The notes under the pieces: model-generated
Seen by the model: only the letters and a program-made list of their open reading frames with translations
Database searches by the model: none
What the model was told of the DNA's origin: nothing
Shown: positions 34,001 to 41,677 of the stretch, one piece after another
How positions within the stretch are numbered: the first letter of the stretch is position 1
How the letters are laid out: the number at the start of each line of letters is the position of its first letter
Origin: Paenibacillus terricola
GTDB taxonomy: Bacteria > Bacillota > Bacilli > Paenibacillales > Paenibacillaceae
Length of the DNA stretch: 64,000 nucleotides
Reading direction: 5' to 3'
Assembly: GCF_014779765.1 (NCBI RefSeq)
Contig: NZ_JACXZA010000001.1
Location: forward strand, 1,488,001-1,552,000
Position numbers and translations under genes: made by a program

Positions 34001-34198
34001 CGATCCAGTAGCATGTCCAACGATGTAACCTTCCACCGTATGGGTTCCGGAATTCGTTGCAATCGCTTCTGCAACCGTCCATGATCCATCAGCATTTGCA
34101 GCGTAAGCGGCATTCGGCGCATAGCCGAGCACACTCGACAACAGTAAAGCAGCTGCCAGTACGAAACCGGCCCATTTGTGATGTAAGCGGTGTAACAT
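31049..34198 (-). CDS. large multidomain secreted protein (DUF6359, OB-fold and Ig-like domains)
   Basis: 1049 residues. Order: signal peptide (cut near AYA-AN), a DUF6359 domain (about 36-150), a Gly/Thr/Asp/Pro linker, a GATase1/ThuA-like domain (about 190-460: KKVLFDQSHGQTAGAADWVI, then LSQYDVFIIGEA), a beta domain, an OB-fold YhcR-type domain (about 670-850: ISIADARAKADNSVVTVEGV), and Ig-like modules with GSGIASISL to the C-terminus. YhcR-like OB domains occur in extracellular nucleases, and ThuA-like domains in carbohydrate enzymes; no nuclease catalytic domain is evident. The start ATG 34198 follows GGAGG; the frame is open further upstream. A wall or medium location is inferred. Confidence 0.7.
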   Translation of the reverse strand: MLHRLHHKWAGFVLAAALLLSSVLGYAPNAAYAANADGSWTVAEAIATNSGTHTVEGYIVGHATGSLTASFKSPYANDFNILIADSTTERSNAKLLDVQLTAAYRALFGLQTNADAIIGRKVKVTGTLGAYNNYAGVKSPTALSFIDDTTTPDPGTGGGTTDPGTGGGGTTDPVVTPLPDGTGKKVLFDQSHGQTAGAADWVIDGAFSDFADGLRGAGFAVESLDRAIPFTWGEQAVTYEKLSQYDVFIIGEAQVPYKQSEQDAMLQYVQNGGSIFFIADHYNADRNKNRWDASEIMNGYRRGAWTNPTKGMTAEEAASPAMQGVQSSDWLAANFGVRFRYNALGDVDNMTDVVAPNQAFGITTGVASVAMHAGSTVAILDPAKAKGLVYVPTNVPAWANAVDNGVYSGGGRAEGPFAAVSKVGAGKAAFIGDSSPVEDPTPKYLREENGAKKTTYDGFKGEANDATFLVNTVKWLANHESYTSLSQVTGLKLDSPTQLLASEAPAASTEPQAEPWSAPDVGYKWYDPTTFKPGSYGSTTAPAVEAQYALVHQATLPNAVPFQIRVTVNNLLPGQTVTGLTAGVYLTGGTQVAKVQNADGTWPTSYGYSSTFSVTADSAGHGYKDLTVQINPSTSGSANLRLRVNGNNIITEAMTVGNVAAEPLPQDQTPVPATISIADARAKADNSVVTVEGVITSEPGVFGGQGFYLQDSTAGIYVFQNAAGYHVGDKIKISAIKTVYNTEVELSDPVALEKTGTGSVPAVRPVTFLSEDNQGQLVRLDNVIIQNYITGTPAGSFEFDAVNDSTSTHIRIDVRTGISQADFQAQYPADTTVSIAGVSSIFKGIYQLKPLSLQDLTVIDTIAPTATVAYSTTAPTNQDVIATITSSEPVTITNNGGSASYTFTDNGNFIFQFVDAAGNAGSAAATVSNIDRTAPTVTLTVDKPVIDQNNHKMVPVNVTVNASDSGSGIASISLTSVTSNEADNGTGDGNTEDDIQDAAIGTYDTSISLRAERSGNGNGRIYTITYTITDVAGNTTTASVQVTVPKGKK

Positions 34199-34345
34199 GT
34201 TGTTATTCTCCTCCAATTCTATTATGCGTGCGTTGATAGAATAACGAGGATACATTTTGAGACAATTAAGTAGAGGTTAAACAATTCTAAAGGTTGTATG
34301 GCTTTGTAACATAGATTGCTCGTTTTCTATAAAGTAGAATGAGTG

Positions 34346-34541
34346 TAACGGTTACTAAAGTGGCTATTCGATACAAAATTGATTATTTCTGATTCTTACG
34401 GTTGCTATAGTGCCTTTGCTATAGTGCCTATTGCACGATAGAGGGGGAGAATTTACTTGGATCACGATGATAGCCATTGTCAGAACCGTTATGGGTTAAA
34501 ATGCATAAAAAATAGCTCATTAGCCACTATGGGAACCGTTA
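34346..34541. repeat. four related sites in inverted order, 196-bp element
   Basis: Two forward copies (TAACGGTT...AGTGGCTA at 34346-34366; TTACGGTT...AGTGCCT at 34396-34414) face two reversed copies (ATAGCCAT...AACCGTTA at 34470-34491; TAGCCACT...AACCGTTA at 34521-34541). The outer pair matches at 18 of 21 positions. The second copy is extended by an exact tandem 14-bp repeat, TTGCTATAGTGCCT, at 34402-34429. It fills most of a 428-bp gap (34199-34626) in which I see no gene. It resembles a small interspersed repeat of a Paenibacillaceae genome. Confidence 0.65.
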
Positions 34542-34626
34542 GGTTATCCAGATCGAACAACATCTATCGGAATGTATGTAGCACCTCTGAATATAGTAGA
34601 TAGCATGAAGAGTAGGGAGTTGTCGC

Positions 34627-34881
34627 ATGCTTCAAGTATTTTTCCATTTTACAGATCTAGACGGTAATACCCATCAGACGAATCCTAAGCCTTACGAATT
34701 CGATGAGGCTGCGGTATATGCGCTGTTCAACAGCAGTGAAGTTTGTTATCCGCTGACCATGCGAGATGAAGAGAGCGGGAAGGTTACGATTGGGAAAATG
34801 ACAACGGTCGAGAATGTCGTATTCGATCTGTTTCATGAGATTCCGGTGCTGCGCATTCATTTGCAGGAAACGAGAAGTTAA
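34627..34881 (+). CDS. hypothetical protein, 84 residues
   Basis: A small acidic soluble protein (MLQVFFHFTDLDGNTHQTNP at the start). No family recognised. It has a good ribosome site (TAGGGAG) and its own terminator. It follows the inverted-repeat element. Confidence 0.55.
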   Translation: MLQVFFHFTDLDGNTHQTNPKPYEFDEAAVYALFNSSEVCYPLTMRDEESGKVTIGKMTTVENVVFDLFHEIPVLRIHLQETRS

Positions 34882-34901
34882 TCGCTAGTTTGCTTACCAA
34901 G

Positions 34902-34934
34902 AAGCCGCTCCAATTGACAATTGGAACGGCTTTT
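34902..34934. terminator. bidirectional terminator
   Basis: AAGCCGCTCCAATTG pairs with CAATTGGAACGGCTT (one mismatch) around one A; T and A runs flank both sides. It separates the converging 84-residue gene and the adenylyltransferase pseudogene. Confidence 0.7.
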
Positions 34935-34936
34935 CA

Positions 34937-35799
34937 TTATTTTACCGAATCATAAATCGTCAGTGTATACTTCGATATCGCTTCATCATAATCGGGATAC
35001 GGATAACCAAGGTTAGCGGTGACAATGTTGGCATATTTGCGGAACAATCCGTAGCAGGTGAATAGAGACTGCCACATCTCGATATACCCACCTTGAGAGT
35101 AGGTAGCCAGCAGCTGATTCCAATCTTCCTCCACGAGATAGCGGTCGATGAATTTATAGTTCTTTCCGATGCTGAACGTATACCCTTGCTCGGATCCGAT
35201 CGCCCAGGCCATCATGCGAAGCAAATTAGGCCGCGCAATTTCATTCAGATGGTCGATCGCAAACAAGATTTCATGCCGCGCCAAGCCTTTTACTATATAG
35301 TTGGATACCATCCAGAACTCATTGCAGCAATCATCGAATTGTCTAGCTGTCGGCTTCTGAACTTCTGAATCCAATAGTGGCGATCCGATGTAACGACCTC
35401 ATAAGGAGCTAGAGCATCCTTATCGAGAAGCACTTCAACAAGCCCATCGCTATTCTTGTAGTAATCATCCGTCTCTTCGATTGGAATGAGCGTCAGGTCT
35501 AATTTATTCCCGTCTTCCAAAATGATTAAGTATGAATACCAGCTGCCAAGCTCGGCTGGGAATAGCTCCATATCTTCGGGTTTCTGCATCATAAGTCGCT
35601 TTCCGAACACTTCGAGCCACTCGTCATTCTGCTTGAAGGAGGGCAGGTCGATTACAAAATAGGATACATCAAAATCCTGAAACGAATCCGGCATAATATT
35701 GCTGTTCGTTCGTGAACCTTCCAAAGTGACTAATCGAATACGATCGTCATCCCTGGCAACATCGAGAAACAAACGCATCATTTCCTGTTCCGATCTCAT
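34937..35799 (-). pseudogene. aminoglycoside 6-adenylyltransferase, frameshifted by an 8-bp duplication
   Basis: The N-terminal frame (start 35799, MRSEQEMM; EGSRTNSNIMPDSFQDFDVS; DGNKLDLTLIPIEE) and the C-terminal frame (TARQFDDCCNEFWMVSNYIV; EGTFS-like GKNYKF) together form a complete ANT(6)/AadK-type enzyme, which adenylylates streptomycin. The frames are joined by an exact tandem repeat TTCAGAAG-TTCAGAAG (minus strand; 35354-35369 on the plus strand). Without one copy the gene is 855 bases, 284 residues, the usual size for this family, and reads HYWIQKPTARQFDD. As given, translation leaves the family frame at this point. It may be a true mutation, a phase-variable switch or a sequencing error. 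Confidence 0.85.
35354..35369. repeat. 8-bp tandem duplication in the adenylyltransferase gene
   Basis: CTTCTGAA twice in direct succession (35354-35361 and 35362-35369). The extra 8 bases shift the reading frame by two. Confidence 0.9.
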
Positions 35800-35841
35800 A
35801 CCCGTGCACCCCCTTGAATCATTCTCGATCTGGATAGAACA

Positions 35842-35862
35842 AAGACCCCGCAAAGGGGTCTT
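35842..35862 (-). terminator. rho-independent terminator after helD
   Basis: AAGACCCC and GGGGTCTT pair around a 5-base loop, followed by TTTGTTC on the minus strand. Confidence 0.65.
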
Positions 35863-35887
35863 CGGTATTGAGCTAGCATAAGACGTG

Positions 35888-38290
35888 CTATTGCCGTTCG
35901 TACAACTCTTCGCTTACGCCAAGCACGAATGGCGACCATGCTGCTTCGATCGGATTATACAGACGAAGCCGATGCATCGGACGCGTGCAAGCGGTGTAGA
36001 ACAACTTACGCTCGGATTCACGGCCATAGCAGCGAGCGGATGCATCATAGATCAGTACCGCGTCGAATTCGACGCCTTTGGCAAGATAAGCAGGAATGAT
36101 AAGTAGTCCATGCTCGAATTGCGGCGTTGTTTTGTTCACGAGACGAAGTGATTCACCTAGAGCAGGTACAGCACGAAGCCGTTCGAACGCCTCATTGGCT
36201 TCAGCTTGCGATTTCGTAATGATCGCGATCGAGCCGAAGCCTTCCGCCTGTAATGCAGCAATGTCTTCGATAATGCGCCGATCCCGATCTTGTTCTCCCG
36301 TACACTGTATGGCAAGCGGCTTACCGCCGGATCGATCGAACGGTACGATGCGGTCACCGTCCGCGAGCATCGCACGAGTGAAATCGACGATCTCACGCGT
36401 TGAACGATAGCTGCGCGTCAGATTCATCCAAGCCGTATCTTCCGGTCCGTACAGTCCTTCCAGAGGTGAGCCGCTTCGTTCATGCAGATCGCTCGCCTGA
36501 GCGAATATCGCTTGGTTGAAATCGCCGAGTACGGTCATGCGTGCCCGCGGGAACAACCGTTTCACGAACTCAAACTGGAATGCCGAGTAATCCTGCGCTT
36601 CATCCATCAAGACGTAGCGGATATTGCCGTTCATCTGGAAGCCTTCGATTAATTCCTTCAAATATAAGTACGGTGTCGCGTCTTCAGCCGCGAGTTTGCC
36701 TTCATCCATCAACCCAACGGTACGAGCACAAATTTGTTTCCATTGCTGCTCATCAGGGAAGCCGACTCTATCCTTCGAAGTTTCGTCAGAATCGCCGATA
36801 AGCGAAGCAACAAGCGAGTCGTTCTCGAACAACTGGCGGTACAATCCCTTCGTATCGACAAAACGAAGCGCCTTCACTTTCCGGTACAGTGGACGGAAAT
36901 GTGTTCGCACAACCCCTTCACGCAGAAGCTCTTCTTCCTGCTGCGCGTCGTCGAACGCAGGGTTTTTGGCCTGCTGGCGCTTGGCTAGCCGGTTGAATGC
37001 ATCTTGATACTGCTCTTGATCCAAATAATCGAGCTCTTCCTTAACCCAATCGGCCGAACGTTCGGCGCGCTCGAGTTTACGCAGCTGCTGCATAATCCAA
37101 TCCTTGAGCTCGTCGACCCGATAGGAAAGGGAGGCAGCCGACTTTGAATTGTAGAATTGCGCTTCAATGGCTTGTCGGGACAGTACGGTACGGCCCTTGA
37201 ACCGAATGCCTTTGAATCTCATGCCCTCCGTCAGCAGACGGTCCCGGTAGCTGCGCATTAGATGGAGGAAGCGGGAGGACGCCTTGAAGGCAATGCCTGC
37301 AATAACAGCGTCATATTCCGGATCATCCTGCTTCGTCAGCACATATTCCATCTGGTCGAACGGATCTTCCACGTCAAATGTGCCAGCCAGTCGGCGGTTG
37401 AGATATTCCTGGAACGTCGTCTGCTGAATATTATCTTCACCAAGCTCAGGAAGTACGGTTGCGACATAGCTGTTGAACATCGGGTTTGGCGAAAATAGCA
37501 CCATCTGCTCCGCAGTCAACCGCTCGCGATGTTTATATAGAAGATACGCGGCGCGCTGCAGCGCAGCCGATGTTTTGCCGCTGCCTGCGGCGCCCTGCAC
37601 AACGAGCAGACGGCTGCTGTCGTTGCGAATGATTTGGTTCTGCTCATGCTGAATCGTAGCGACGATGGACTGCATTTGGGAGCCTGCGCCTTTGCTCAGC
37701 ACATTTTGCAGCAGTTCATCCCCGATCGTCATGCCGGTATCGAACATCGTTCGAATGTGCCCGTCGCGGATGGCGAATTGGCGTTTAAGCTCGATCGTGC
37801 CGCTTATCTCTCCGCCAGGCGTATTGTACGCAGCGTGGCCGGGAGGGAAGTCATAGTACAAGCTTGCAATTGGCGTCCGCCAATCGTATACGAGGAACGT
37901 CTCGCCATCGTCGGCAAGGAACGAAGCGACGCCGATGTACAGCTTCTCGCTTGCCGGCGTACCTTTCTCATGAAAATCAATACGTCCAAAATAAGGGGAA
38001 GGCAGCAGCCTGCGCGTCCGCTTCAGCTGATTCAGCAGATGCCGGTGGCTGTGCTCGCGCTCGGACAGAATCTGTGCCTGCTGTTTCATACTCATGAATG
38101 TCTCAAGAACGTCGTCATCATTGCTTAAGTTGACCGTCACATCGTCCCAGAAATTGGTTCGAAAATCGACGACCTCACTACGCAGCTCGCCGACGAGCGG
38201 CTCATATTCCTTAATTCGTTTCTTGAACGCAGCAATGACTTCGTCAACACGCCGCTGTTCTTTGTCCCATTCCGTAGACCATTCGCTCAT
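35888..38290 (-). CDS. helD: HelD-type RNA polymerase recycling helicase
   Basis: 800 residues, the usual length. The N-terminal coiled-coil (DEVIAAFKKRIKEYEPLVGE) is typical of HelD and differs from UvrD. The Walker A motif is GAAGSGKTS, Walker B is LMDEAQDYSAFQ, and the UvrD-like motifs NLTRSYRST and KGVEFDAVLIYD follow. HelD pulls stalled RNA polymerase off nucleic acid using ATP, and in some bacteria gives rifampicin tolerance. A good GGAGG site precedes ATG 38290. Some genomes have several copies; whether this is the only one cannot be told. Confidence 0.9.
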   Translation of the reverse strand: MSEWSTEWDKEQRRVDEVIAAFKKRIKEYEPLVGELRSEVVDFRTNFWDDVTVNLSNDDDVLETFMSMKQQAQILSEREHSHRHLLNQLKRTRRLLPSPYFGRIDFHEKGTPASEKLYIGVASFLADDGETFLVYDWRTPIASLYYDFPPGHAAYNTPGGEISGTIELKRQFAIRDGHIRTMFDTGMTIGDELLQNVLSKGAGSQMQSIVATIQHEQNQIIRNDSSRLLVVQGAAGSGKTSAALQRAAYLLYKHRERLTAEQMVLFSPNPMFNSYVATVLPELGEDNIQQTTFQEYLNRRLAGTFDVEDPFDQMEYVLTKQDDPEYDAVIAGIAFKASSRFLHLMRSYRDRLLTEGMRFKGIRFKGRTVLSRQAIEAQFYNSKSAASLSYRVDELKDWIMQQLRKLERAERSADWVKEELDYLDQEQYQDAFNRLAKRQQAKNPAFDDAQQEEELLREGVVRTHFRPLYRKVKALRFVDTKGLYRQLFENDSLVASLIGDSDETSKDRVGFPDEQQWKQICARTVGLMDEGKLAAEDATPYLYLKELIEGFQMNGNIRYVLMDEAQDYSAFQFEFVKRLFPRARMTVLGDFNQAIFAQASDLHERSGSPLEGLYGPEDTAWMNLTRSYRSTREIVDFTRAMLADGDRIVPFDRSGGKPLAIQCTGEQDRDRRIIEDIAALQAEGFGSIAIITKSQAEANEAFERLRAVPALGESLRLVNKTTPQFEHGLLIIPAYLAKGVEFDAVLIYDASARCYGRESERKLFYTACTRPMHRLRLYNPIEAAWSPFVLGVSEELYERQ

Positions 38291-38556
38291 CTATATACGA
38301 CCTCCATCTGGGCGATAGGTAACCTAACCTTCATCAAACCATAATTATATCCTTGATAACTGGGCCTATGCAAGGTTTGCCACCTCGCTGGCGAGGAGCT
38401 TCCTACCTAGGGTGCCCAACGAACCCTTTCAGTAAGAGAGATCATGTGGGGTTCTCAAGGTTTGCGCAACTTTAGTCTATTTCGAAGCGTCTTATTAGTA
38501 AAATGAACCTAGGAATCCATTTATTCGGATGTTCACCAGGGAGGGTGGTTTGCATA

Positions 38557-39012
38557 ATGGCAGTAAAGATATGTACGAATTGTGGTGAATCCAACGCCGA
38601 AGGTTCATTAATATGTGTCATTTGCGGTACTTCGCTTAAAGATGCGCGAGTAGAAGGAACGCCAAACGCCGATAAAGTTTACTCCGGAAAACCAAACTTA
38701 AATTCCACAGTATGTCAGCATTGCAATGAACGTTTAGCCCACGGAACTTCAACATGTAAATATTGCGGGACAGTTGTATCTCGAAAGTCACATGGTTCTC
38801 GCTATTATAGTGATCATCACTCTTCGTCTAACGATGGTGAATCCACTGCTATGGAAACGTTCGGCAGAGGCTGCCTTTGGCTCATCCTTGGCTCCGTAGG
38901 GATGTTGATATTAGCATTCATAACTCAAAGTTCGATTACGATTCCATGGTTTATTCTAATCCCGATCGTGATATTCGTCTTCTGGCTGGCTTCTAAGAAG
39001 AGCAGGAAATGA
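38557..39012 (+). CDS. zinc-ribbon membrane protein
   Basis: 151 residues. Two zinc ribbons (CTNCGESN with CVICG, residues about 6-24, and CQHCN with CKYCG, about 46-62) are followed by a Ser/His-rich linker and two hydrophobic helices. Such proteins are membrane-anchored with the ribbons inside the cell; the function is unknown. The ATG at 38557 fits GGTGG. It leads a cluster of four plus-strand genes up to 40752. Confidence 0.75.
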   Translation: MAVKICTNCGESNAEGSLICVICGTSLKDARVEGTPNADKVYSGKPNLNSTVCQHCNERLAHGTSTCKYCGTVVSRKSHGSRYYSDHHSSSNDGESTAMETFGRGCLWLILGSVGMLILAFITQSSITIPWFILIPIVIFVFWLASKKSRK

Positions 39013-39067
39013 GGCCGATAATAACTCTGATTCTTTATCGCATGATGTTGAAAGGGGATATCGTTAA

Positions 39068-39619
39068 TTGAGGAAAAAAGCCTTGTGGCTGCTCATAATC
39101 GGGGTATTAGTAACTGCTATAGCTTATGGCTTGTGGAGGTACTCCGCGCGTGAAGTTGATGTACGACTTGAGGGGCTCAAATACCGTCTCGGTACGATCA
39201 ATGCTTCTGAGGTCGAACCTGCCACTATTCAAATTGAAGGTACCGTCCGTCGGACGTTAAGCGGGAAACGAGAGTTTCGAGGCACGGTAGAAATTGAAGG
39301 TGAGTCAATCCCAGTAAAGAAGGAAATAGTGAAAAACCTTACATTTAGCGCCCGAAAGGGTGAAGCCTTTCATTTAATCTACCCCTGGTATGATGGAGAA
39401 GGCAATATGTACAGCTTTCAATTAGGCGATCTGTATGCGAATGATGACTTTTCCCAAGTAACACTTACACTTTATGATCAACGAGAAGATGGGTCCCGTT
39501 ACTGGGGTGGAGATGATGGTCTGATGCTGACAGCTCCAGCGAAGGATCGGACGGATGCTGTTCGGTTAGCCAACAAACTGATGGCGCACAGATTAGAAGG
39601 GCTTCAGCCATTGAAATAA
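39068..39619 (+). CDS. membrane-anchored hypothetical protein
   Basis: 183 residues. One N-terminal helix (ALWLLIIGVLVTAIAYGLW) then an extracytoplasmic, beta-rich domain (EPATIQIEGTVRRTLSGKRE). The start is TTG 39068 about 10 bases after AAGGGGA. No family recognised. It is 15 bp from the next membrane-anchored gene and probably acts with it. Confidence 0.65.
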   Translation: MRKKALWLLIIGVLVTAIAYGLWRYSAREVDVRLEGLKYRLGTINASEVEPATIQIEGTVRRTLSGKREFRGTVEIEGESIPVKKEIVKNLTFSARKGEAFHLIYPWYDGEGNMYSFQLGDLYANDDFSQVTLTLYDQREDGSRYWGGDDGLMLTAPAKDRTDAVRLANKLMAHRLEGLQPLK

Positions 39620-39634
39620 ACAGATGATTTCGAG

Positions 39635-40327
39635 GTGGACATACTGAAACATAACAATCGTAAGCGGCTTTATTGGATTGGCGCCGGTATCCTAATAATT
39701 TGTCTGTTCCTAACTGTCGCGTACACACTTGTCAAAGATCTGCCAGGTGGTTTCGCAGACCAAAAGTTGTCCCATAAAACCGGGTTAGAAGGCACCATGC
39801 GAATACCATTAGGAAAGACCCCAGAGGATGCTGTTCTTAAGTTTCGAGATTTTAAGACGATGCAGGTTATTCATAAGGAATCAGTCAAAGAAGGCATGCT
39901 ACTGTTCATCAAACGTTTCAATAAGGAAGAAGGCACTGACCTGCAGCTTGAGTTCGTACGAAAAACGTGGCTTGGCTGGAAATGGGGTTGGGGCGGCGGT
40001 TTTTCAATTGGTTCAATCACAAACTCATCGTTAGATTATATGGTTATGCAGAAGATCAATGGCGTCAACAACCCGTTCCCATTGGTATATGGGGAAGTAT
40101 TTAATCCATCGATTACGAATATAAACATCGTTACCGAAGGTCAGAATGCCGATGTATATGCTGCTAAACTGATAGACGCTCAAGCTGAACACAAGATCTG
40201 GCTTTCATTACTTCCAGAATCACTCACCACACCTTTCGAAATCCAAGCGTTTAACGCAAAGGGAGACATTGTGGTACGCAAAACGATCAATGATCTCACT
40301 GATTCAGGAGAGATTACAATAAAATGA
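39635..40327 (+). CDS. membrane-anchored hypothetical protein with unclear start
   Basis: About 227-230 residues. One N-terminal helix (IGAGILIICLFLTVAYTLV) then a large external domain with a WLGWKWGWGGGFSIG motif. No ATG is available in frame: GTG 39635 lies inside the ribosome site GAGGTGG (39632-39638), so a rare CTG at 39644 (or ATA at 39641) is a better-spaced start. The stop overlaps the next start (ATGA), so translation of the two is coupled. No family recognised. Confidence 0.65.
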   Translation: MDILKHNNRKRLYWIGAGILIICLFLTVAYTLVKDLPGGFADQKLSHKTGLEGTMRIPLGKTPEDAVLKFRDFKTMQVIHKESVKEGMLLFIKRFNKEEGTDLQLEFVRKTWLGWKWGWGGGFSIGSITNSSLDYMVMQKINGVNNPFPLVYGEVFNPSITNINIVTEGQNADVYAAKLIDAQAEHKIWLSLLPESLTTPFEIQAFNAKGDIVVRKTINDLTDSGEITIK

Positions 40328-40752
40328 CCTCAATACGAATCGGAAAAACGATGATTTTGTTATTGCTCATCGTACTCGCGACTGCATGCCAGAAGTCCGA
40401 TAGCACAACTTTCGATGCGTTAATGGATGGAAGCGTCATTAACAAAGTTGAGTTTCGCGACGGCGGGAGCGGCTACTTGTATCGTACGGAAGATAAGGAG
40501 AAGATCGACGGGCTCCAGAGTCTGTTGAACTCGAAAAGTTACAAACAGGTGAAAACACCTGAGTCGTATACCGGCTATTTGTACTCAGGGATGATTAACG
40601 ACGAACTAGGCATTGGTTTTGCTATGGGCGATCTGATCGTAAAGGATGTTTATTACCATATCGTTGGAGGGGACGATCAGTTTTACGGCGAACTAATCAA
40701 GGTAGTGGAAGCGTTCGGAAAAGTAGCTGCGACGGACGGCAATACACCATAA
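40324..40752 (+). CDS. putative lipoprotein
   Basis: 142 residues with a lipoprotein signal (hydrophobic run and lipobox LATAC, Cys22). The mature domain is small and beta-rich (NKVEFRDGGSGYLYRTED). It overlaps the upstream gene by 4 bases. Probably an external partner of the two membrane-anchored proteins before it. No family recognised. Confidence 0.7.
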   Translation: MTSIRIGKTMILLLLIVLATACQKSDSTTFDALMDGSVINKVEFRDGGSGYLYRTEDKEKIDGLQSLLNSKSYKQVKTPESYTGYLYSGMINDELGIGFAMGDLIVKDVYYHIVGGDDQFYGELIKVVEAFGKVAATDGNTP

Positions 40753-40772
40753 TAATGGAGGGAAACATTGAG

Positions 40773-41147
40773 ATGAAGCAACCTATAATCAGCCATGTTC
40801 AAGTTCCGGTAACTGATTTGGATCAGGCGGTCGAATGGTACTGCAATATATTTGGCTGCAGGCTTGAAGGAAACTTCGGTGTCTTTGCATCGGTGACATT
40901 CGGGAACGAAGTCAATCTGTTTCTATGGAAGACAGAAGACGTATCGACTGCGAACTTTACCGTGGGCGGCGAAGCGTATCCAGTGTTTGGTGTTGAAGTT
41001 GACGATATGGACGCTCTCTCCTTGAAATTGGAAGCATCGGGCGTGAAACAGACCGACGGCATCGTAACGGACGGCGAAGGCCGACGTTTCCTGAAGTTCC
41101 AAGACCCATTCGGGAATCTGATCGTGACGCATGAGGAACCCAAATAA
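40773..41147 (+). CDS. VOC family protein (glyoxalase fold)
   Basis: 124 residues. ISHVQVPVTDLDQAVEWYCN opens the first module and FLKFQDPFGNLIVTHEEP closes the second. The last metal-ligand position (usually Glu after GNLI) is Val, so enzymatic activity is uncertain. ATG 40773 is chosen as it lies after GGAGGG; the ATG at 40755 overlaps that site. It ends directly at the pseudogene at 41148. Confidence 0.8.
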   Translation: MKQPIISHVQVPVTDLDQAVEWYCNIFGCRLEGNFGVFASVTFGNEVNLFLWKTEDVSTANFTVGGEAYPVFGVEVDDMDALSLKLEASGVKQTDGIVTDGEGRRFLKFQDPFGNLIVTHEEPK

Positions 41148-41465
41148 TTGATCGTACATAGCGAACCGCTCTTGTTCAAGGCAGATGTTGCAGCAGCGAA
41201 TGAAGCGATGTCGGGCCGCAGTTCGATAGAATTGGCTCGTGAGAAAGGCGCTCATCCTGTGCTAATTACTCCTGCTTCACGCCGATTGTTTCTTCCGAAT
41301 GGCAAACTGGCTCATAGCCATGGTGATTACATACCGGCTATGAAGCATCTTGCGGCCGAGCTTGAAGTGCCACTTCCAAGAATTCGGTGGGCGTGGCATC
41401 GCAGGACTGGTTGCAGACCTAATTCGTGAGCAGCAATTGGCGCCATTATCGATGTTTTTACGCTG
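41148..41465 (+). pseudogene. remnant of a rhamnogalacturonan acetylesterase-like SGNH hydrolase
   Basis: Three fragments in family order: ANEAMSGRSS, then GAHPVLITPASRRLF and HSHGDYIPAMKHLAAE, then in another frame QEFGGRGIAGLVADLIREQQ. In intact esterases these are separated by longer stretches holding the catalytic residues, so at least two internal deletions and one frame change are present. The family removes acetyl groups from pectin side chains. No other pectin genes are nearby. Confidence 0.6.
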
Positions 41466-41470
41466 AATTG

Positions 41471-41519
41471 AGAAACCGTTTCCATCGTGGTCACCACTGC
41501 GTTTGGAGGCGGTTTTTCT
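41471..41519 (+). terminator. possible rho-independent terminator
   Basis: AACCGTTTCCA pairs imperfectly with TTGGAGGCGGTT across a 16-base loop, followed by TTTTT. Confidence 0.5.
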
Positions 41520-41677
41520 AATATAAATTCATTTTTCCAAATCCATGTAATTATGCAAAAGGGGTTCAAATCTGTAACTGTGCTGTGCTACACTCAGTCC
41601 CAAGCAGCGAGCCGACCATAACGACCGATACGAACAATCAAATTCGCATCCTAAGGAAAAGGGGAGCTCACAACAAT

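Noticed and set aside
31076-34084. Several plus-strand open frames of 60-185 codons opposite the large secreted protein gene
   Set aside because: They are mirror frames of a biased long gene; no ribosome sites and products rich in Arg, Cys and Ser.
34402-34429. Tandem 14-bp repeats as a CRISPR fragment
   Set aside because: The two units are directly adjacent without spacers, and no cas genes are present.
38380-38400. CCTCGC-TG-GCGAGG hairpin upstream of the zinc-ribbon gene
   Set aside because: The loop is too short, there is no T run and no related copy; likely chance.
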